Origin: Oxyruncus cristatus
Taxonomy: Eukaryota > Chordata > Aves > Passeriformes > Cotingidae
Length of the DNA: 64,000 bases
NCBI GenBank assembly: GCA_013399855.1
Contig: VXAY01006800.1
Span: forward strand, 2,279,951 to 2,343,950
Direction: 5' to 3'
Positions 13,771-24,100 of this stretch are shown one piece after another. Both the position numbers and the translations under genes were made by a program. Under the pieces are notes generated by a model, which saw only the letters and a program-made list of their open reading frames with translations, did not search any database and had not been told where the DNA came from. Positions within the stretch are counted from its first letter, which is position 1, and each line of letters begins with the position of its first letter.

Positions 13771-14059
13771 TCAAAATCAAATTTGTCACTGAACTTTTAA
13801 CTTCTTGAGCAAATAAGCTAAGAAATATTTCCCTGGATTACTTTCTCCATTTGTACCGAGAATGTATAGTTGCCACAGAGACTGCTGTACGTGAACATGG
13901 GTAAAACAGAGGACGGGAGAAGAGTGAATGTGTCCTCCTGGATTTCCAGAGGGATCTGAGATGACTATGTGGGTTAGCGATGCGGCGGGTCAGGGGCACA
14001 GCCCGAGGACTCCCGGCCGTGCCCCCCGGGGCCTCTCCCCGGAGGCTGCGGGGACCCGG

Positions 14060-14104
14060 CGGGGATGGGACGGGACCCCGCGGAGGGCGGGGGCGGCGGG
14101 GCCG
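14060..14104 (+). other. G-run cluster, possible G-quadruplex
   Basis: Six runs of three or more G lie within about 45 bases (GGGG, GGG, GGG, then GGG, GGGGG, GGGG). The two groups of three are separated by a loop of about ten bases. It sits just upstream of the TATA-like motif. It is a loose match to quadruplex rules, not a strict one. Confidence 0.35.
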
Positions 14105-14140
14105 AGCGGCGCTGCTCCCGCCGGCATTTATAGATACATC

Positions 14141-14147
14141 TATAAAA
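14141..14147 (+). promoter_or_regulatory. TATA-box-like TATAAAA in CpG island
   Basis: An exact TATAAAA heptamer in an AT-rich pocket (14126-14160) inside otherwise GC-rich sequence. If functional, transcription would start near 14165-14175 and the 5' UTR would run into the gap at 14451. No initiation data are visible. Confidence 0.4.
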
Positions 14148-14257
14148 CATCTATTTAAAGCAAGGACCAGACTGGTGGCACACGGGCTGTGCGCGGCTGC
14201 TGCTGCTGCCGAGCCTGGCAGGAGGGGGCTGGAATTAAAATAAGGCACGAAGCGGTT

Positions 14258-14267
14258 TTAAAAATAG
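14258..14267 (+). promoter_or_regulatory. MEF2-type site TTAAAAATAG
   Basis: Matches the MEF2 consensus YTAWWWWTAR at every position and lies in GC-rich surroundings. Alpha2delta-1 is strongly expressed in muscle, heart and neurons, where MEF2 factors act. Binding is inferred, and the same bases could instead act as a weak TATA-like element. Confidence 0.4.
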
Positions 14268-14281
14268 CGTGCGGGCTGCGC

Positions 14282-14291
14282 GGGGCGGGGC
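14282..14291 (+). promoter_or_regulatory. Sp1/KLF GC box
   Basis: GGGGCGGGGC, a full match to the classical Sp1 decamer, 15 bases after the MEF2-type site. Confidence 0.5.
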
Positions 14292-14386
14292 GGCGGCTCC
14301 GCGGCCCCGGGGCCGCCCGGCCCGGGGAGTTCCTCGGCGCCTTGTAAGGAGCGCGGCCGCCACAGGGCCCGGCGCCCGCCCCCGCT

Positions 14387-14395
14387 CCCCGCCCC
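14387..14395 (-). promoter_or_regulatory. Sp1/KLF GC box, reverse orientation
   Basis: CCCCGCCCC, the reverse complement of the GGGGCGGGG core, about 55 bases before the gap. Confidence 0.4.
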
Positions 14396-14450
14396 GACTT
14401 TCCCCCCTGCCGGCAAGGAAGGCAGGAGCCGGCAGCAAGCTGCCCGTCTC

Positions 14451-15088
14451 NNNNNNNNNNNNNNNNNNNNNNNNNNNNNNNNNNNNNNNNNNNNNNNNNN
14501 NNNNNNNNNNNNNNNNNNNNNNNNNNNNNNNNNNNNNNNNNNNNNNNNNNNNNNNNNNNNNNNNNNNNNNNNNNNNNNNNNNNNNNNNNNNNNNNNNNNN
14601 NNNNNNNNNNNNNNNNNNNNNNNNNNNNNNNNNNNNNNNNNNNNNNNNNNNNNNNNNNNNNNNNNNNNNNNNNNNNNNNNNNNNNNNNNNNNNNNNNNNN
14701 NNNNNNNNNNNNNNNNNNNNNNNNNNNNNNNNNNNNNNNNNNNNNNNNNNNNNNNNNNNNNNNNNNNNNNNNNNNNNNNNNNNNNNNNNNNNNNNNNNNN
14801 NNNNNNNNNNNNNNNNNNNNNNNNNNNNNNNNNNNNNNNNNNNNNNNNNNNNNNNNNNNNNNNNNNNNNNNNNNNNNNNNNNNNNNNNNNNNNNNNNNNN
14901 NNNNNNNNNNNNNNNNNNNNNNNNNNNNNNNNNNNNNNNNNNNNNNNNNNNNNNNNNNNNNNNNNNNNNNNNNNNNNNNNNNNNNNNNNNNNNNNNNNNN
15001 NNNNNNNNNNNNNNNNNNNNNNNNNNNNNNNNNNNNNNNNNNNNNNNNNNNNNNNNNNNNNNNNNNNNNNNNNNNNNNNNNNNNNNNN
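14451..15088. other. Assembly gap (638 N) inside the CpG island
   Basis: No bases are given. GC-rich promoter and first-exon sequence commonly drops out of bird assemblies. By position this gap most likely hides exon 1 of CACNA2D1: the 5' UTR, start codon, signal peptide and first splice donor. Frames reading through the gap are artefacts. Confidence 0.95.
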
Positions 15089-15420
15089 GACAGCGACAAT
15101 ACAAACGGAAATGAAGTTAGTCCGGGGGAAAGTGGCAGTGGGGGAAAATTGCAAGATTTCGGCAGCTTTTGCTTAGGATAGAGTCAGGGTAGCGGAGGGT
15201 CCCGCCGGGGCGGTCGCCGCGAGGGGGGAAGCCCCGGTGACGGCCGGCGGCCGGGCTTTTTGAGGTGAAGGCTTCGCCTGGAAAGCCCGCTCCGGAGCGG
15301 CTCCCGGCTCCAAATTTACCCCGTCAGGTCATCCTTACCGACAAGAAAGTTTCGAGTTACAAAGAGTCCGCCCCTTCCTCCCACAGAGGTTATTCCACCT
15401 TGGATGGAGGTTTAACACTG
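15089..15420. other. 3' part of CpG island, no exon seen
   Basis: CpG-rich sequence after the gap, densest at 15190-15310. No start codon followed by a hydrophobic signal peptide and a donor is visible, so it is probably the start of intron 1 or the end of an untranslated exon. Confidence 0.5.
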
Positions 15421-15422
15421 TT

Positions 15423-15490
15423 TACAATAACCCCCCAAAACCCCCAAACCAAAACCAACCAAACAAAAAACCACAACAAAACCACCAGCA
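15423..15490. repeat. A/C-rich simple tract
   Basis: Degenerate (AAACC)n-type stretch with almost no G or T, splitting the downstream half of the CpG island in two. Confidence 0.6.
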
Positions 15491-15553
15491 AACTTTCGCA
15501 ATTTTATTAAAATCCACGGAGAAAGGCGGATTTTGTTGCCGTTCCGCGGCCGG

Positions 15554-15559
15554 CACGTG
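15554..15559. promoter_or_regulatory. Canonical E-box CACGTG
   Basis: Palindromic CACGTG in CpG-rich context. It is a potential site for bHLH-ZIP factors (USF/MYC/CLOCK type). It is a single short match, so support is modest. Confidence 0.3.
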
Positions 15560-18500
15560 AGGCGGGCAGGGCTGGGAGTTCAGAGCCCGAGCTCCGGCTC
15601 CCTCCTGGCCGCGCTCCAGCGCATCCACAGGGGCTCCCGGTGCCGCGGGGTCCGGGGGTGCACACGCGTGGGTCCCGCCGAAGGTTCTTTTTTGCACGCT
15701 GTAAGGCACACAACTGAAGAACTGTTCTCTTCGGGCTTGGCCTTGCAGATCGTTGTTTCTCAAAAATACCTTCGCGAGAGCTGAGGGATGATGCTCTCGG
15801 TGTACGCAGCTCGGTGCCTCGCCTGGCCCTGAGATGGAAATCTTTGAAGCACTGCAGAGTTATCAGCATGAAAGTGTTGCCCAGAGCAGTGCAAAGATCA
15901 CATAATAATGATGCAATAAAAGAAAAGAAGCCGATACATCATATTGGAGATTCGCCAGCAGATCGGGGAAAAAAAATCCACGACAAAGCACTCTGACCGT
16001 GTTTTCTTCCCTTTTCTTCTCTCTCACCTCATTATTTTTATATTCTTTTTGTTTGGTTGGTTTGGGGTTTTTTTTTAAGCACTTACCTTAGTTCCCGAAT
16101 CTGGGTTAAAGCTACCAGTAGGTAACTTTTAAGTGGATGACTCACTTTAATGCATTTTACATAAGAAAAACAGTGCTAATGGTAGTCTTCCCTTATTGTT
16201 TAACGCTGGGTAGAATTTAATGCTGTCGTTCATCCTGAGCAGAAGGATGAGTTTACAACAATTATCAGCAATGCATTTTCACCAATTAGTACTGCTGGTA
16301 GGCTGTTATAATTGGATTCAGTTCTGAGTATCGGTTCCATTATGAAAGACTCAAAGGGGTGCTAGCACTGTTATATGAAAGAAAGGAATACAAAGATAAG
16401 TGTAGAATAACCACCTAATATCTTCTAAGCTGAATAAATATAGTCTTTTCTTGTAGGAAAAATTATATTTTAAAATATTTTCTTACTGTTCTTTCAAAAT
16501 ATTTCAGTTTATAAAGATGTGCTGTGTAGAAGCAAGAGTAGCAAAATATAAAGCCTGGGCTTTTAAAGTCATTGCTTTCCTTGAGCTTGAGTTCCTGTAT
16601 TTATGGTTTCTTGTTGAGATGATAGGGTTATCATGGACAACTAATTACAAATTACCTTCTACATAGATTTTGCTGGGTTTAAATGAGAAAGAAATATATA
16701 ACCCAGTGTATGAAAAGATTATGTATAATTTTAAATAAAAGTCTAGATAGCTTTTTAGAGGAAGATTACGTGATATTTCCATAAAAATTATTTTGTCTCC
16801 CTGTCCGTTTTTGCTAATTCCCTTCAGAATTTACCTTTAATGTCAGTGATGATAATAGAAATTATCACTAATGAAACATATAACTTTAATTATAACTATA
16901 ACAATGATAAAGTAATTCAGAGTATGATGTTAGCCATCAACAATTTCCATGCTCTACACAATCTACTTGCTGTTGGCTCTCTTTTTTTCTCATTATTATT
17001 CCATTGGAACATTGTAGAAATAATCTATAGTGTCTGTCCATCCTTCATAGTTATGTTTCCCCTTTGAAATGGAATCAAGGTGCAAGCAAGACTTAGTTCA
17101 TTTACAAGGAAGCACAACAGGTTGATGCAGAGTGCTGCTTTGCAAAAAGTAATGATGTAACAGGTGAAAGAGAGAACAATTTTTTAATTCTTTTTAAAGC
17201 CTTGACAGCAGTGTTTCATTTCCTACTATGGATTACAAATGGGAAAGAACAAAGAGAAGTGACGCAAATGCTTTTAATGTGAAAGATATTATATATTAAG
17301 AATACTAAAAATAGGAAAAAACATGGGAGAAGAGAATAAAGGAAAGAAAGGACATGAATAATTGAAGAACTGAAGGTTTGCTGATGATATGTACTTAGCT
17401 ACCTGCTTTTTCCCCATTATTTTCAGTCCTTTTTTTCTCTTAGTTAAAAGTTGGTCTGAGGAAGCAGTATTTCCCAGCTGTTGTGTGAAAAATGTGTATA
17501 TTCAGGGCTGTATAGTTCATGATTTCTTTAACAACTGCTTTTTGTACAATCACTTTTCTTTCAGTCATCTATTTCTTCTGCATCAATAAATATTTTAACC
17601 TGTGCTTTTACTAAAACATTTAGAAGTCCCTATCACTAATACCATAACATACAAGCACGAAACATTTTTAGCAAAAAATGCCAAAGGTTTAAGCAATGCC
17701 TGTAGAATCTCAGTAATTTTATTAATTTTACTTCTCTGATGAGGCAGGAAGGCTCTGATATATCTACCCAGCAATATATAGAGAATTTCAGGATTGTGCT
17801 ATATGAAATGGGATGGGAGCCTTAATTTTTCATTGAAGATCTGAGCAGGTGGTATGATTGCATTTGTTGTTTCTGGTGTTGGAATATTTCACTGCAAATA
17901 TTGAAGACTTTTCTTTAATGAACTATTTAAATATAGCAGTAATTATGTCTTGATCTTTACCTATGAGGCTTAGCTGCTGAACGATGCATATTACATATTA
18001 TTAAAATGTATCATTTTCATTGTATCATGTGTTAGGTATCTATCATATGCTGGTACAAGATACCATGTTCTTCCTTTTAACGTAGCACCTCCAGGTCCTT
18101 CAATTGTACATACAACACAGCAGATATTTTGCACTTAGATGAGAATATGGTTGTCTATAGTAATCCTGTCAATTTAAACACTCTACTGGTATCACGGTAT
18201 ACAAAGTACTTCTTTCTCTGCAGCCATCCATATTTATTTGCCGTCACATCTATAAAGGCTTCAGAAAAAAACATACTCTTAAGTATATGTAGTTTGTATG
18301 TTTCCTGATAATGATAGAACAGGTCTCAATTTATTTCTGTTCTTTTCTCTATACTGCATCAAAACAGAGAATCTTGAGTTTAAATATATGTTGCAATTCT
18401 TAAGCATCCTTTTGGCACAACATGTCTTAGCAGTGTTGATATTGTTACCAATAGTGAGTAATGTACTATATAAAGATACACCTACTGCTTTCTGATAAGA

Positions 18501-19603
18501 AATCTGTTTGTACATTAAAAACCTGAAACAGATACTTTAATTTTTATAAACCTACAGATGAAGCCTTTCAATATCAATGGAACTGTTTCTCTAACTACGT
18601 CATTTTGGTTATGTCTGTTCTTTTTTTTTTTTTTTCTCTCTCTAATTTTCCTCTACCACTCCTTTTCTCTCTTTCCCTTATCTTTTAGTATTTTTTCATC
18701 CTCAGTCACCTGTTCTGTATGTCTACATTAAATTATACATTATACTCAAGACAGATTTGCCACTTAGATAAATTGGTGTAAAACATTATGTGGATAAAAA
18801 TGGTATACAGAAGATAAAAATAATATACATTTGAACAGACATCCGTACGTATGCAGGCAAAAATTTTTAGAAAAAGAAGTTGTGTATTCCCATTTTTTTA
18901 TTTGAATGAGTCATCCTTACTGTTTTGGTGTCATTAGGACAACTCAGGGAAGTCTGTATGAGTCATATGAATTAGGGCTTGCACAACTGGGACATTCTTA
19001 TTTTTGGTTTCTTCACATGGACTTAACAAGTGTAGGTCCTGCTGAGAGTGTGGCTGGGCTTGGAACGCAGCGTTGCTTTCGATACAGCATCGGTGACCGG
19101 AGGTAGAAGGATGACATTTATAATGTGTTCCTTTCATCTGTTCTACTGTCAGACTTCGGGATTTTGACACATCTCATATACATGTAATCTCGCTTTTAGC
19201 ATAAAATCTGTGATAGAAGTATGCCAGTTTTACTGCTGACATTAATTAGAAAAGACTGATGCATTAATGGACTGTAAAATAATATCAGGCTGTTTCTCAT
19301 TTGAAAATTGGTTTGTTTTTTCTTTTTCCAATCTATTTAAAAATCTTCATTATTAGGAAAAATAGTCTACTGAAGTGTACTTTCATATCAGTGAATTGGA
19401 AAGAGAGCCAAAAGATGTAATCTCCTTAGAATCAGGGAAGTGCAATATCACCTCTTAGTGTTTTCTCAGCAGCACATGTCTGAATGCTGAGCATTATGCA
19501 AGATCTACAAACCCACTGGTATTTTAAAGAGTGTTGCTCCAATCCATTTTTCTAGTAGAAACATACTTAAGTGTGAAACAGAAACAGCTTGTTGATTGGT
19601 GGT

Positions 19604-19682
19604 GCATTTTTTGGTGTTTTGGTGGGGGGGGGGGGTTGCAGGGTTTTTTTTGTTGTTGTTTTTTTTCTTTTCTTTTTTTTCC
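19604..19682. repeat. G/T-rich low-complexity tract with G12 run
   Basis: A plus-strand G/T-rich stretch with 12 G at 19624-19635, then alternating T runs and GTT units to about 19682. It codes for nothing. Homopolymer lengths here are error-prone. Confidence 0.7.
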
Positions 19683-21149
19683 CCTGAGTGTCTCTGTACA
19701 TATTGTGGTAAGAAATGCAAACTATTTGGTCCCACAAAGTATTTTTCGGTTTTACATATTATTGCAAATTGTGAATGAGTATTTTTTTTTGTTTGTTTGT
19801 TTCCCTCTTATTTATGCTGAAGCCTCAGAATTAACAAATTCTATAGATTTACATTTCATTAAGTACAAAAATTCAGTTGAAAACATCAAAATAGATACTG
19901 ATCATAAAAGATGAAATTTCATTGAAATAAATCAGCATTATAGAGGTTCTTGCCATCTTTCATTTTGCAGTGATGCTATTTTCAGAACTGCATTGCTCAT
20001 ACCCTGCAAAATGATTTTATCCAAGAATTCAGCTGCTAGAAAGAGAGCTGGATCTTGGCAGCACATTAGCCTGAAATGTATTCATTGTTAAATAGAAGGC
20101 CGGTTGTACAGATCTTAAAAATATTTATCTAGCAGAGCATTTTAAATTGATGGAAGCATGGTCAAGATCTTATTGCTTTAATCTTTTGTAACAAAGGAAC
20201 AAACAAGACTATAGTCGCCCCGTGATAACTGTGATCTGACATGTTTGTGCCTTGATTCTTTCTTGCCTTCTGCGAAAATCCCGTATCCAAGGTAGTGTTG
20301 TTATCTTCTAGACCAATATTTGACAGGGATTGCAGTTTAGAAGCATTTTAGAGGAGAAAAAGGACTCATTCTCTCTGTTGTTGACCATAGTAGAAGCAGA
20401 ATTGAAGCCTAGACTGTCTCGTACTTCTTAGGAGCAATACCTGGGCTTTTGATCCTGGTTTGCTTGGGGGGCATGTTGTGCGTAGAGTGCTTATAAAGAC
20501 CTTTGTGACAACAGCTGATATTATGGACTGCAGAAAATGTTGTTTTCTAGTGCCTTGTTAATGAATCTGCTTTAATAGAAGAAAAGGTTTACCAGAACAC
20601 AACAATGGAATAAAATTATTGGACCATGGCTATAATTTGGTAAAGCCAGATGCCATAATTCGTTTGTTTCTTTTACAATGCTGAATCAGACTTCTTGATA
20701 CAAAGAATGACATCTCAGTGTCCTCAGCGTTCCAGTAAAACACAGGTAGCACCTTGAAAATGCACAGAATATAAGAATTACAAAATAAAACCTGCATTTC
20801 TGCCCCCAGCTCTGGGCAGCACCTGTGTGTTCTGTCTTAGATCACTCTTAGTCCATTCTTGTATCAGCTTTTTCATTCCACCTACAGCTGCTGCAAGGCA
20901 GGTATCAATGAATACTTAAATGATTTGCATTTGAGATTACAGCTCTGATTTATCTCTCATGTTAAATCTGTTAAATAGCCTGATCCCACTCAACTTTCCT
21001 CAGGCATGTATAGGGCAATGCTCTGTTCTGTACAATCAGACCAAGAGCTGAATTTTGCATCAGTTGTGCCATTGCTTACTGTAGCAAATTGGTCACTACT
21101 ACTAGAGGGAGTTGTGATTCTTCTTTCTTTCCCGATTTCCAACAGTAAA

Positions 21150-21189
21150 AGAGAATATTGTTTAGAGAATATTAACAAAAGAGAATATT
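21150..21189 (+). repeat. Three tandem-like copies of AGAGAATATT
   Basis: Exact decamer copies at 21150-21159, 21164-21173 and 21180-21189, with AT-rich spacers of 4 and 6 bases. Probably a small local slippage duplication. Confidence 0.6.
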
Positions 21190-24100
21190 CAATATTGTTT
21201 GTAGAACTTGATTTTTATGTCAGCAGTTCTGTGTAATGCACACAGTAGTGATGCAGGAGCGTGTCACGTTTAAGGTGGAAATATGTAACACTGATGGTGA
21301 AATTACTGTCAACTGCATTGATACTTCAGTGATATTCATGGGTTGGATATTCTCAATTTAGGGCCAGACTATGGAGCTTGTACCCTGAAATTAAAAAGTT
21401 CCATTGATATTCTTAAAAAAAAAAAAATCAGTATAAGAGTCAAGATTTTCAAAATATACCTCAGAACTTATTAGTAGCATATACCTGTGGCTATTCAGCT
21501 CAAGAATAGCTGTCTTTTCCTTCTCCACTGCTTTCCAAACTAATTTTTGACCTGCTCTGCTTCTAAGCAAACTCATCGTTTCACACTTTCCTTCCTTCCA
21601 GACTTAATAAGATTTCGGGGTGAAATGTAAAATAGACTCTCTTTCGCAAGCGCCCTGTGACAATATTATGTCTCACTGTTTGGGAATGTTACACTAATGA
21701 TGTCAGAGAGAGGACCACAGTTTTTGCTTATGTCCCTCCTTACAACACCTTTCTCTGTAGGCCAACAGCAAACTGATGACGAAGAGTGAATTTCTGTTCC
21801 TTGCATAATTTTTTGCTATTTATTTACAAATATCCTAACAAGTTTATGAAAAAGATTGACATTATTTTGCATCAACAAATCAGCAAGCTTTTGGAGTTAA
21901 TTACAGTAATTCAAAATCAGACTTTTTTTTTTTTAATCTGAGGCAGGCCTGAAATAACCGTAGAATATGAATGTGAAGTTGTAATATTGCTGACTATTAT
22001 AAAAATGTTTTATTGGATTTTCACCCTCTTTTTAAATTAGATTCCCACTCTCTCTCATTTGAGAGTTGGCCAGGGTAAGAACTATAGTCTGACTTTGTAA
22101 TAGATTTTCTACATAGTGATTTAAACATTTTTCTTTTTTGAAATTTCCTTGGTTTCTCCAGAGCCATGGATGTTGATCCAGGAATGCAGAAATGAGAGGA
22201 TTTAAAAAAAAAGTTTCCTATGGCTCATATGGACGAAGAATAATTTTTGCACAGCCTTCATTGTCTGCAACATGTAGGTATATATTGGATTAGTGGTCCT
22301 TTTTTTGGCCCTCATACATATAAAGCTTCAGTTGAAATCTATGAGCAAAGTCATTCAAATTTATCCATTATAATAAAATCTGATTCACTTTTGACCTGAT
22401 TTGAGAAGTAAGTAAGAACACAGAGGAGTTGCTGAGTCCACAGTCTAGTTTTTGTAGCAATCAGATGATAAATTATGTTAATTTTTATTTAAAGGAGAAA
22501 AGCTATACTTGAATCATCCAAAAAATATTGTAACCGAAGTGCTCCTATTTTCCCTGTGCAGCTTCCCACTAGACTGGTCTAAAAGCTTAAAACATTCCCC
22601 AGCAATAATTCTCCCTCCCTTATCTTTACTGGGATTTTTATTGTATTTTGATAAGCATGGACTAAATCTTCTTTCAAGTAGGCATAAAAATAAACTTATA
22701 AAAGTTCTGTGAGTAAGGGTGGCAGTATTAAGGCCTAAATCAAGGCATGCCATTTTTCTCAATTGTCACTTTTAATACCGTGCTGCATTTTTCTTTATGC
22801 ACCAAGGCAGTCTTAAACAAACCAGTAAAAGGGAAGTTTTCTTCATTCTTGAATTAAGCAGAAATTTGCAACACTAGTCTTGTGTTGACTCTTGATTCGA
22901 AATTCAAACCTTTTCCATAGGAGGAAACTGAGTCATGGGAGCTGTTATGCCTTAGATTATTAAGTGAAACATTTTGCAGTTTGAAATAGATGAATTGTGT
23001 TATCAATACTGCAGGAAGGAGGAGAGTAATGAAAAAGAGATGACAAGAAGTATGAAAAATGGTTTATTTTGACTGAATGAACCCTCACAGTAATAATTTG
23101 CCCCCAGTGTTGATTTGAGTAGTCTATTTGGTAGAAATCTCCTAGATGCTAAATAGAGCCCTATACTGGGAGGCAATGTTATCTGCCTTGCATTATTTCA
23201 TAAGTTTTGTACCTCAGCTTTCCACAGTAATTCCTCTCAGTAAAGCAGGAAACTGCAGTATCTTACCATTTAGTCGGGGAAGGGTTTATTGTCAAGATTA
23301 ATTTGATAGCTAATGTCTCTAAAGCTCACTGTAGTTGAAAAGTGTTGTTAAGCTGTTAAGCCTAGTTTATTAAGATGTGTGTTTGCTGTATTCCCACTTT
23401 ACTTCAGCAACATGCAAGACCAAGCCTTTCCTGGCTGGATAATACCCCTGATTTACCTGGTTCTCAAAGTGGTATTTTAATAGAATCTTCATAGAAAAGA
23501 TACCACCATATCTGCTTCTTTTGGTGACTTGTGATCTGGGGAGCTAGAAGAATTTAATCCCCACGATCTGTACTTCTTGGATGAACACAGATTGCAAGAC
23601 ATAAGTTTAGCAGCATTTTTAGAAACTAGCAGGAGTCAGCAAAAATCTGCAGACAGTGTTGTGAGGATAAGCCAGCAGATCTGACTCATGCCAGTGCTGC
23701 GTGCTGGTTGTGCTGCTTTGCCACACTCAAATTGTGGTTCTTTTCATTGTTGAATGCACTTGGAGCTGTAGATGCAGAGATAATCTGAAATTTGTACTGT
23801 GACTACTTGGTTATTAAAAGACAGGCAATAGTGGGATATAATACTAGCCAAGGGCTTGTGACTCTTGAGTTCATTAACCTGATCTACTGCTTTTGCAGCA
23901 CAGGCTGCTGCTGGTTTTATTCCTTCTGTTCCCATTTCTAAAATGGGAATGACACCCAAATTGTCATTCTGCTCGAATCAATGTGTTGAGTATTGCAAGG
24001 TGTCCTGCTTCTGTAAGAAAGATGGTGATAAAAGTACATAATTATTTCTGTTTCTAGACTAGTAACAGGTCTAAGATGATCATCAGCAATCGCTAATTAC

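Larger units (their letters stand above)
584..13974. other. Intergenic DNA upstream of the putative CACNA2D1 promoter
   Basis: AT-rich DNA with no exon I can support. It holds four CR1 fragments (annotated separately), a pyrimidine-rich tract at 8340-8690, a poly(A)/(CAAAA) tract at 7168-7200, an octamer ATGCAAAT at 5151-5158, and an AT-rich tract at 13676-13770 just before the CpG island. All other open frames are short and look random. In vertebrates PCLO usually lies upstream of CACNA2D1 in the same orientation, but no PCLO coding sequence is visible. Confidence 0.6.
13975..15790 (+). promoter_or_regulatory. CACNA2D1: CpG island, probable CACNA2D1 promoter and 5' end (interrupted by a gap)
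   Basis: Composition changes abruptly near 13975 to very GC- and CpG-rich DNA. It stays so to the gap at 14451 and again from about 15180 to 15790. This is the only CpG island in the window. It lies upstream, and on the proper side, of the CACNA2D1 exon 2 found at 63630 (+). Visible motifs are TATAAAA (14141-14147), an AT-rich MEF2-type site (14258-14267), Sp1-type GC boxes (14282-14291 and 14387-14395) and a palindromic E-box (15554-15559). The assignment to CACNA2D1 is inference from position and strand, because exon 1 itself is not readable. Confidence 0.75.

Noticed and set aside
14155..15154. Long open frames across the CpG island
   Set aside because: They are open only because they run through the 638 N. 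The flanking translated parts are low-complexity Gly/Ala/Arg/Pro typical of GC-rich non-coding DNA.
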